A stretch of DNA of 64,000 bases from Hyphomonadaceae bacterium (lineage in GTDB: Bacteria > Pseudomonadota > Alphaproteobacteria > Caulobacterales > Aquidulcibacteraceae): positions 415,568 to 479,567 of the forward strand of contig JALHQO010000001.1 in NCBI GenBank assembly GCA_022841905.1, read 5' to 3'. The notes under the pieces were generated by a model. It saw only the letters and a list, made by a program, of their open reading frames with translations. It was not told the DNA's origin and made no database searches. The position numbers were made by a program, and so were the translations under genes. The first letter of the stretch is position 1, and each line of letters starts with the position of its first letter. Below, piece after piece: positions 57,178-64,000 of this stretch.

Positions 57178-58295
57178 GCGGTTTTCCCTTCGATATCCAC
57201 GCCCGCGACGGGGCGGCGCGCACTGGCGTTTTGCACACGCCGCGCGGCGACATTCGCACGCCAGCCTTCATGCCGGTCGGCACAGCAGGCACAGTGAAAG
57301 CGCTTACCGTCGATCAGGTGAAATCGACTGGCGCCGATATCATTCTCGGCAACACCTATCACCTCATGCTGCGCCCAGGCGGTGAGCGTATGGCGCGGCT
57401 CGGCGGCTTGCATGAGTTCATGCGCTGGGATGGCCCGATCCTCACCGATAGCGGCGGCTATCAAGTCATGTCGCTGGCGCAGTTGCGTAAGCTCGACGAA
57501 GACGGCGTCACCTTCCAGAGCCACGTCGATGGCAGTACGCACCGGCTGACGCCGGAATCATGCATGACCATCCAGGCCGACCAAATCGGCGCGGATATCG
57601 TGATGCAGCTCGACGAATGCCCCGCTTTGCCTGCGCCGCGTGAGCGCGTGCAGGAAGCGATGGAGCTTTCGCTGCGCTGGGCCAAGCGCTGCAAGGCCGC
57701 CTTCGGCGCGCGCGAGAAGCAGAACCTGTTTGCGATCGTTCAGGGCGGTACCGATCCTGAACTACGGCGCCGCTCGGCAGAGACGCTCGTCGCGGAAGGC
57801 TTTGACGGCTACGCGATTGGCGGCCTCGCTGTTGGCGAAGGCCATGTCGAGATGCTGGCGACGCTCGACTTCACGACGCCGTTTCTGCCGCAGGATCGGC
57901 CGCGCTATTTGATGGGCGTCGGCAAGCCGATCGATATCGTCGAAAGCGTCGCGCGTGGGATCGACATGTTCGATTGCGTGCTGCCGACGCGCTCGGGCCG
58001 TCATGGCCAAGCTTGGACGGATCAAGGCCCGCTCAACATCAAGAACGCGCGCTTTGCCGAGGATTTAACGCCGCTCGACGCCAGCATCGATTGCCCAGCG
58101 AGCCGCGATTATTCCAAGGCGTATCTGCACCACTTGTTCAAGACCGGCGAACTGCTCTGCCAAGTGCTGCTCTCGTGGCACAACATCGCCTACTACCAAG
58201 CGCTGATGGCCCGCTTGCGCGCCGCGATCGCGGAAGGCCGGCTCGACCAGTTTCGCGCCGAGTTCGCGGCGCAGCAGCACCGCAGCGAAGATTAG
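57174..58295 (+). CDS. tgt: tRNA-guanine transglycosylase
   Basis: 373 residues from the ATG at 57174, overlapping the queA stop; an upstream ATG at 57162 adds four residues. Catalytic elements TDSGGYQ (Asp92), MQLDECP and [17 protein letters not shown] (Asp nucleophile) are intact, so base exchange (guanine to preQ1 at G34) is expected. The usual CxCxxC before RxYxxAYLHHL reads I-D-C-P-A-S here: two of the three zinc cysteines are replaced (Ile305, Ser310; only Cys307 remains, with His336). Zinc binding may be lost. Confidence 0.95.
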   Translation: MSGFPFDIHARDGAARTGVLHTPRGDIRTPAFMPVGTAGTVKALTVDQVKSTGADIILGNTYHLMLRPGGERMARLGGLHEFMRWDGPILTDSGGYQVMSLAQLRKLDEDGVTFQSHVDGSTHRLTPESCMTIQADQIGADIVMQLDECPALPAPRERVQEAMELSLRWAKRCKAAFGAREKQNLFAIVQGGTDPELRRRSAETLVAEGFDGYAIGGLAVGEGHVEMLATLDFTTPFLPQDRPRYLMGVGKPIDIVESVARGIDMFDCVLPTRSGRHGQAWTDQGPLNIKNARFAEDLTPLDASIDCPASRDYSKAYLHHLFKTGELLCQVLLSWHNIAYYQALMARLRAAIAEGRLDQFRAEFAAQQHRSED

Positions 58296-58840
58296 TTCGA
58301 CGGCCGCGCTGGTGCGTGAACACCGGGCGGTGGCGGCGGGATGATGGTGGGGCAGCCCAGCGAGGCGCCGTAGCCGCGCAGGAACGTGCGCCGCTGCTGA
58401 CCATTCGCCACTGCACGTAACGCGTCGCGCTCTGCCCGGCTGGCGCCCGAAATGCGCCGCACCCAAGAGCGGAATGGAATCAGGTCTTGCGCTGTGTCTT
58501 GGGCGGCGTCGATGACTTGCTCTTCGGCAAAGTCGCCGCTGCGGTCCCAGATGTTACGGTTGGGACCTGGCTGATAGCTCTCCGGGCCCAGCACCGCATC
58601 GAGCTGGCCGATCTCGCGCGTTACCGCGGCGCAATTGGTCAGCGTCGCCGTGGCGTAGGGATATTGGAGATTGCGAAGGAGCAGCGGGATTTCGGGCCGG
58701 ATCAGGCCGACATCGCGGAACGGGATGTAGGCGGCGTCGCTCACGCCGCGCCGTGTGTCGGAGGTGCGGCCGGTCGAGCACGCCGCCACCGCGAACGCGA
58801 GTAAACCTGCCACCAAGAAGCGTTCGAAACGCTGCGCCAT
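58292..58840 (-). CDS. Lipoprotein of unknown function
   Basis: 182 residues from the ATG at 58840 (GGAG upstream). The lipobox AVAAC gives lipidation at Cys21. The mature part is mostly helical, with a conserved-looking segment [20 protein letters not shown] and a C-terminal Pro-rich tail ([16 protein letters not shown]). I do not recognise it. It overlaps the tgt stop by four bases on the opposite strand. Confidence 0.75.
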   Translation of the reverse strand: MAQRFERFLVAGLLAFAVAACSTGRTSDTRRGVSDAAYIPFRDVGLIRPEIPLLLRNLQYPYATATLTNCAAVTREIGQLDAVLGPESYQPGPNRNIWDRSGDFAEEQVIDAAQDTAQDLIPFRSWVRRISGASRAERDALRAVANGQQRRTFLRGYGASLGCPTIIPPPPPGVHAPARPSN

Positions 58841-58938
58841 GTCCTGCTCCGGAACCTGTTCGGCCTGCCTATAGCGCGGCGGACCAAGCCACGCCAATGC
58901 GGCAAGACATGGACGGCGTGACGGGTTAATCCCCGCTC

Positions 58939-61389
58939 ATGCTGCCGGTTGAGGAGGTTCTGCCCGATTTGCGCGCCGCTTTGACGCGGCGGAGCGAGGC
59001 TGTGCTCGTCGCGCCGCCGGGCGCCGGCAAGACGACACGCGTGCCACCGGCCTTGCTCGATGAGCCGTGGGCCCGCGCCGGCAAGATTGTGCTGCTCTCG
59101 CCCCGCAGGATCGCGGCGCGCGCGGCGGCGACGCGTATGGCGAGCGAACGGGGCGAGCGCGTCGGCGATACGATTGGTTATCGCGTACGCCTCGATTCAC
59201 GCATCGGCCCGAAGACACGCATCGAAGTCGTCACCGAAGGCGTATTCACACGCATGGTGCTCGACGATCCGGAGCTGAAGGGCGTCGCGGCGGTGTTGTT
59301 CGATGAATTTCACGAACGCAGCCTTGAAGGCGATCTTGGCTTGGCGCTGGCGCGCGATACGCAAAGCGCACTGCGGCCTGATTTGAAGATCGTGGTGATG
59401 TCGGCAACGCTCGATGCAGCGCGCATCGCAGCGCTGCTTGGTGATGCGCCGGTGATCGTTAGCGAAGGGCGTATGTTTCCAGTCGCGCATGTCTATCGCC
59501 CACGCGATCCGCGGGCGCGGCTGGAGCAAGAAGTGTCGGCGGCAGTGCGTGCTGCGTTGGCGTCCGAGGGGGGCAGTGCGCTCGTGTTTTTGCCCGGCGT
59601 ACGCGAGATCGAGCGTACGGCGGAAGCGCTGCGCACTGATCTGCGCGACCCAAACGTCGATGTGCGCCCGCTCTACGGCGCGATGAGCGCCGCCGATCAG
59701 GATGCTGCGATCGCACCTGCGCCAGCTGGCCGCCGCAAAGTGGTGCTGGCCACATCGATTGCCGAGACCAGCCTCACAATTGACGGCGTTCGTATCGTTG
59801 TGGATGCGGGGCTTGCGCGCCGGCCGCGCTACGAGCCGGCGCTAGGCTTGTCGCGTCTTGAAACTGTGCGCGCCAGCCAAGCGGCGATCACGCAGCGCGC
59901 CGGTCGCGCTGGACGCTTGGAGCCGGGCGTGTGTTGGCGGCTGTGGAGCGAGGGCGAAACGCGTTCGCTGCCGGCATTCGAGCGGCCTGAAATTCTCGAC
60001 GCCGATCTTGCCGGGCTCGCGCTTGATCTCGCGGCCTGGGGCGTCAGCGATCCGGCGACGCTGGCATGGCTCGATTCGCCGCCGAAGCCGGCGTGGAACG
60101 AGGCGTTGGCGTTATTGAAGCGCATCGGCGCCTTGGAAGAGAGCGGGCGCTTGACCGCGCATGGCGAAGCCGTGGCGCGTTTGCCGCTGCCGCCGCGCTT
60201 GGCGCACATGGTGATCGCCGCGGCTGCGGACGGTGAAGCGCTGCTTGCCGCGCGCATTGCAATGCTGCTGACCGAACAAGGCCTCGGCGGACGCGACGCT
60301 GACTTGCGGCATCGTTTGCATCGCTTCGAAGGCGAACGCGGGCAGCGCGCGGATGCAGCGCGGAAATTGGCTGAGCGGATTGCGGACCGCGCGTCTTCAG
60401 GCGCGCATACGGGCTTGAAGGCCCGCGGTCCAATGGACGAAGCGCGCGCCGGCGCAGTGCTGGCGTTGGCTTTCCCGGACCGTATCGCGAAAGCGCGTGG
60501 CGCCAGTTTCGTGATGGTCAACGGACGCGCCGCGGCGGTGGATGGTGCCTCGCCGCTGGCGCGCGAGCCGTTCCTGGTGATCGCCGACATCGCTGGCAGC
60601 GCGGGCCGTGCGCAAGTGTTGCTCGCGGCGCCGATCGCTCTGGCGGACATCGAGGCGATGTTCGGCAGCGAGATTGAGACACGCGCTGCTGTTACCGTTG
60701 ATGCGGCCTCTGGCGCTGTGCGCGGGCGGCGGACACGGCGGCTGGGACGCGTCGTACTTTCGGAAGCGCCGCTGGAGAAGCTCAGCGCCGAGGAGATGAA
60801 GCAAGCGCTGCTGGACGCTGTGCGCGATGATGGCTTGGCGCTGCTTGATTGGAATGAGAGCGCTCGTCAGGTGCGGGCGCGCGTGGCGCTGATGCGGGCG
60901 CTCGAGGGCGAGCCGTGGCCGGATTGGAGCGACGCGGCGCTGCAAGCGACGCTCGATGATTGGTTGGTGCCGGCGATGGCGTCGAACCTGCGCGACGTAC
61001 AGGTGGCGCAGGCGTTGCTCAATGCGTTGCCCTACGATTTGCGCCGCCGGCTTGACGCCGAGGCGCCGCCGCGTTTCGAGACGGCGGCGGGCTCATCGCT
61101 GCTCATCGATTACGAGGCTGAGGGCGGCCCGGCCGTCGAAGTGCGCTTGCAGGAAATGTTTGGCGTCGACCGCCATCCAAGCGTCGCCAACGGCCGCGCC
61201 CCGTTGACCTTGCGCTTGCTTTCACCGGCGCATCGGCCGGTGCAGACGACGAAGGACTTGCCGGGCTTCTGGCGCGGATCGTATGCAGCGGTGCGTAGCG
61301 AGATGCGCGGGCGCTATCCGAAACATCCCTGGCCAGACGATCCGCTGACAGCGCCGCCGACCCGCCGCGCCAAACCAAGAGGCTCCTGA
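58939..61389 (+). CDS. hrpB: ATP-dependent helicase HrpB
   Basis: 816 residues. DEAH-type motifs: I APPGAGKTT (25-33), II DEFHERS (122-128), III MSATLD, V SIAETSLTIDG and VI QRAGRAGR. The HA2 region and the HrpB C-terminal domain (ending in YPKHPWPDDPLTAPPTRR) follow. The family unwinds nucleic acids; its cellular job is not settled. Its stop overlaps the dehydratase start. Confidence 0.95.
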   Translation: MLPVEEVLPDLRAALTRRSEAVLVAPPGAGKTTRVPPALLDEPWARAGKIVLLSPRRIAARAAATRMASERGERVGDTIGYRVRLDSRIGPKTRIEVVTEGVFTRMVLDDPELKGVAAVLFDEFHERSLEGDLGLALARDTQSALRPDLKIVVMSATLDAARIAALLGDAPVIVSEGRMFPVAHVYRPRDPRARLEQEVSAAVRAALASEGGSALVFLPGVREIERTAEALRTDLRDPNVDVRPLYGAMSAADQDAAIAPAPAGRRKVVLATSIAETSLTIDGVRIVVDAGLARRPRYEPALGLSRLETVRASQAAITQRAGRAGRLEPGVCWRLWSEGETRSLPAFERPEILDADLAGLALDLAAWGVSDPATLAWLDSPPKPAWNEALALLKRIGALEESGRLTAHGEAVARLPLPPRLAHMVIAAAADGEALLAARIAMLLTEQGLGGRDADLRHRLHRFEGERGQRADAARKLAERIADRASSGAHTGLKARGPMDEARAGAVLALAFPDRIAKARGASFVMVNGRAAAVDGASPLAREPFLVIADIAGSAGRAQVLLAAPIALADIEAMFGSEIETRAAVTVDAASGAVRGRRTRRLGRVVLSEAPLEKLSAEEMKQALLDAVRDDGLALLDWNESARQVRARVALMRALEGEPWPDWSDAALQATLDDWLVPAMASNLRDVQVAQALLNALPYDLRRRLDAEAPPRFETAAGSSLLIDYEAEGGPAVEVRLQEMFGVDRHPSVANGRAPLTLRLLSPAHRPVQTTKDLPGFWRGSYAAVRSEMRGRYPKHPWPDDPLTAPPTRRAKPRGS

Positions 61390-62333
61390 TGATCCCGACG
61401 ATTGACGACGTGAAGGCCGCGGCCGAACGCATCAAGGGCATCGCCATCCGCACGCCGCTGCTGCGCAACGATGCGCTCGACGCGGCGACCGGCGCGAAGG
61501 TGTGGGTGAAAGCCGAGTGCTTGCAGCGTGGCGGCGCGTTCAAGATGCGCGGCGCTGGCAACGCGATCTCGGCGCTGTCGCCCGAGGTGCGCGCGCGGGG
61601 CGTGATCGCCTTTTCATCCGGCAATCATGCGATCGCGGTGGCGACGGTTGCGCGCCTCTTTGGCATTCCCGCGACCATCGTGATGCCGGCGGACTCGCCC
61701 AAGATCAAGCTCGACACCACACGCGAGAACGGCGCGACGGTGGTCACTTACGATCGCGTCAACGAAAGCCGAGAAGAGATCGGCGCGCGCATCGCCAGCG
61801 AGACTGGCGCCAGCCTCATCAAGCCGTTCGACGATCCGTTCGTAATCGCCGGCCAAGGCACGGCGGGCCTGGAGATCGGCGAAGAGATCGCGCCTGACGT
61901 TGTGTTGACGCCTGCCAGCGGTGGCGGTTTGGCGAGCGGCGTTGCGCTCGCATTGCCGAAATCGCGCATCATAGCCGTTGAGCCCGTCGGCCATGACGAC
62001 ATCGCGCGCACGTTGTCGGCGGGTTCAATCCAAAAGAACGCGCCGGGGATACGCTCCATCTGCGATGGGCTGCTGACAGACCAGATGGGCGAAATCCCGT
62101 TCGCGATCGCGCGCGCGCGTTTCGAACGCGCGATCGCAATCTCAGACGACGCTGCGCTGCGCGCGATGAAGTTCGCGTTTCGGCATTTGAAGCTGGTGCT
62201 GGAGCCATCAGGCGCAATTACCCTCGCGGCCGCGCTTGAAGGTGGGCTCGACCTCAAAGGTCAAACCGTGGCCCTCATCGCCAGCGGCGGCAATGTCGAT
62301 GCCGAGACGTTTGCGCGCGCGCTGGCGGTTTAG
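61389..62333 (+). CDS. PLP-dependent threonine/serine dehydratase-like enzyme
   Basis: 314 residues. The PLP lysine is in GGAFKMRGA (Lys52), followed by FSSGNHAIAVA and the phosphate-binding glycine loop SGGGLASG. There is no C-terminal regulatory ACT domain, so it is the short catabolic or racemase-like type rather than IlvA. Products could be 2-oxobutanoate from threonine, or D-serine if it is a racemase. It overlaps hrpB by one base. Confidence 0.9.
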   Translation: MIPTIDDVKAAAERIKGIAIRTPLLRNDALDAATGAKVWVKAECLQRGGAFKMRGAGNAISALSPEVRARGVIAFSSGNHAIAVATVARLFGIPATIVMPADSPKIKLDTTRENGATVVTYDRVNESREEIGARIASETGASLIKPFDDPFVIAGQGTAGLEIGEEIAPDVVLTPASGGGLASGVALALPKSRIIAVEPVGHDDIARTLSAGSIQKNAPGIRSICDGLLTDQMGEIPFAIARARFERAIAISDDAALRAMKFAFRHLKLVLEPSGAITLAAALEGGLDLKGQTVALIASGGNVDAETFARALAV

Positions 62334-64000
62334 GGCCGCCCGCGATGAAGGTCGCGCTCAAGCTGGATTTCGACCGGCTGGCCGGCGAGGCGATAGCGAT
62401 AGACCTGCAGGTTCTCTGTCACGCGCTGCACGTAATTGCGTGTTTCGGAGAACGGGATGAGTTCGATCCAATCCACCACATCGATCGCGGGCGAGCGCGG
62501 ATCGCCCCAATCGGCGATCCATTCGCGCGCGCGGCCTGAGCCGGCATTGTACGAGGCGATCGCCAGAACGTACGATCCGTTGAAGCTGTCGACCAGATCG
62601 GCCAAGTGCGCAGAACCCAGCGTCATGTTGTATTGCGGATCACTGGTCAGTGAGCCGCGCTGATAGGTCATGCCCTCGCGACGTGCTTGCGACTGCGCCG
62701 TCGACGGGATCAGCTGCATAAGGCCGTGGGCGTTAGCGTGCGAGACGGCGCGCGGGTCGAATTCGCTTTCCTGACGGATGATGGCGAGCACGAGCGCCGG
62801 TTCGATGCGGCTGCCACTGCGCACTGCAGGCGGCAGTTCGATCAGCGGGTAAGCCGCGTTGACGGCGACCACGTTACGGAAGAGGCCCGCTTTGGCGCTG
62901 CGCAGCGCCGTTCGATCATAGGATTGCTCGCGCGCCATCGCCGCGAGCAGTTCGATTTCCATGGGATCGTCGAGCGTGTCGTCGAGATAGAAGGCGATCG
63001 ACTCGAAGTCGCGCTGAGCGCCGACCTCGGCCATGAGGCGCAGCGCCCGCACCAGTTCGCGGTTCTCGAAGCGACCGCGCGCCGCGTCGGTCACTTGCGC
63101 CGTTTGCGGCAGCGACAGCGTCGCCGAGCGATTGCCGCGCGTGGCCGCGAGTTGGCCGTAATAGGTGAAGGAGAAGCGGGCGGCCTCGTTGAACAGGCGC
63201 TCGGATTCGCCGGTGTTGCCTAGCGCGCGAGCCGCTTCACCGCGCCAGTAGAGCGCGCGGCTGAGGCTCACAGGTGAGGACACGTTTTCGCTCAGGTGCG
63301 AGAAGTGTTCGAGCGCGCGTTGCGGCTGATCGAGGAAGCGCAATGAAAGCCAGCCGGCCAGCCATTCGGCGTCGGCGAAGCTCTCGCCTGAGGTCAGGCC
63401 GTGATTGGTGACCAGCTGATAGGCGAGCTGATAATTGCCGGCGCGCAGGGCGCGGGGGAGGTAGAGACGGCGCTCGCGGAAGATTTCGTCGCGCGCCGCA
63501 AGCGGCGCTTCGCGTGCGTTGATCCGAGAAGCCATCGCCATTGCGTCGATCGGCTGATCCGTGCGGCGGCGATATTGCGTGCGGTCGAACAAGAGACCCG
63601 GATCGTCCTGACGCGAAGAGGGCACGGCATCGATCGCCTCCTGCAGACCGCGACGGGCGCGGCTCTGGACGGCGATGCGCGCTTGCGCCAGCGCGCGGTC
63701 GGCTGGAGAGAGGCGAGGCAGTAGGCGCTGCGCTGCGGTGCGCTGGTCGCGCCAAAGGAGGCCAGCGACGCGCGCTGCGTGATCTTCAGCGGTGAAGGCA
63801 GAGTTAAACTCTGCAAGCGCGCGATCTTCTGCCGCTGTGGTGAGCGCATCGTCGCGCCAGGCGGCGCGGGCAAGGTCGTTGGCTTCGGAACGCTGGCCGT
63901 TGTCGCGCAGCGCCAGGGCCAAAGCGATGCGGCCGTCGCCGGTGATCGGGCCGCCCTCTTGGCGCAGAAACTCGATGCGCTCGCGCGGCGAAAGCGCCGA
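62330..64000 (-). CDS. Soluble lytic murein transglycosylase (Slt-type), N-terminus outside window
   Basis: The frame is open to the window end, so the start is missing; about 557 residues are seen. A long alpha-helical superhelical (TPR-like) region leads to a C-terminal GH23 domain with catalytic Glu in IIRQESEFDPRAVS, then HANAHGLMQLIPSTAQ and IASYNAGSGRAREW. It cleaves peptidoglycan glycan strands to 1,6-anhydromuropeptides in the periplasm. It converges on the dehydratase gene with a 4-base overlap of the stops. Confidence 0.93.
   Translation of the reverse strand, partial: SALSPRERIEFLRQEGGPITGDGRIALALALRDNGQRSEANDLARAAWRDDALTTAAEDRALAEFNSAFTAEDHAARVAGLLWRDQRTAAQRLLPRLSPADRALAQARIAVQSRARRGLQEAIDAVPSSRQDDPGLLFDRTQYRRRTDQPIDAMAMASRINAREAPLAARDEIFRERRLYLPRALRAGNYQLAYQLVTNHGLTSGESFADAEWLAGWLSLRFLDQPQRALEHFSHLSENVSSPVSLSRALYWRGEAARALGNTGESERLFNEAARFSFTYYGQLAATRGNRSATLSLPQTAQVTDAARGRFENRELVRALRLMAEVGAQRDFESIAFYLDDTLDDPMEIELLAAMAREQSYDRTALRSAKAGLFRNVVAVNAAYPLIELPPAVRSGSRIEPALVLAIIRQESEFDPRAVSHANAHGLMQLIPSTAQSQARREGMTYQRGSLTSDPQYNMTLGSAHLADLVDSFNGSYVLAIASYNAGSGRAREWIADWGDPRSPAIDVVDWIELIPFSETRNYVQRVTENLQVYRYRLAGQPVEIQLERDLHRGRP

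Overview
This 64-kb window is chromosomal core sequence from a high-GC alphaproteobacterium. The evidence is gene order and regulatory signals. It carries an ffh-rpsP-rimM-trmD-rplS block, an acnA/ccmABCDG neighbourhood, mtaB-ftsY, and a uvrA|ssb...gyrA-coaD-cyclophilins-queA-tgt block, all typical of that class. It also has a DUF2794 gene and two LexA boxes of the alphaproteobacterial type (GAAC-N7-GAAC). A Caulobacterales/Hyphomonadaceae-like host is my inference; nothing here proves the genus. Coding density is very high, many genes overlap by ATGA, and I found no rRNA, tRNA, CRISPR array, prophage or classical insertion sequence.

Layout. Bases 1-8114 hold the end of a TonB-dependent receptor with a DUF6607 partner, an SCO copper chaperone, an intracellular PHB depolymerase, a GFA-type zinc protein, a YgjP-like metallopeptidase, a cytochrome b561 and a class A penicillin-binding protein. 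Bases 8372-14480 hold a BI-1 protein, a DUF2794 protein, and a tightly overlapping GldA/GldF/GldG/DUF4340 ABC-type operon. Bases 14481-27372 hold DUF1223, aconitase, a DUF4349 lipoprotein, the cytochrome c maturation operon ccmABCDG (including a 49-residue CcmD), a MarR regulator, YciB, a lipoprotein cyclophilin, mtaB-ftsY and a methyltransferase. Bases 27378-32251 are the ribosome/SRP operon, read leftward from ffh. Bases 32411-42992 mix a FAD oxidoreductase, an orphan histidine kinase, OxyR, a prolyl oligopeptidase, DapF and several unrecognised membrane or secreted proteins. Bases 43000-58295 are the DNA repair/replication and queuosine block. Bases 58292-64000 hold a lipoprotein, HrpB helicase, a threonine dehydratase-like enzyme and a lytic transglycosylase cut by the window end.

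Functional themes are cytochrome biogenesis (SCO, Ccm, b561), co-translational membrane targeting (Ffh and FtsY), envelope growth (PBP1A, lytic transglycosylase), the SOS response (uvrA and ssb sharing an intergenic region with one LexA box each), tRNA modification (MtaB, TrmD, QueA, Tgt) and oxidative defence (OxyR, Cu/Zn SOD).

I do not see a convincing new multi-gene defence or metabolic system. The most unusual items are: a K/A/P-rich extension of about 250 residues fused to RimM; a palindromic repeat inserted in frame in mtaB; a DUF559 endonuclease gene with a nonsense codon, framed by inverted hairpin repeats; a dioxygenase gene co-transcribed with uvrA behind a LexA box; atypical residues at the GyrA quinolone positions; and a Tgt whose zinc motif looks eroded.
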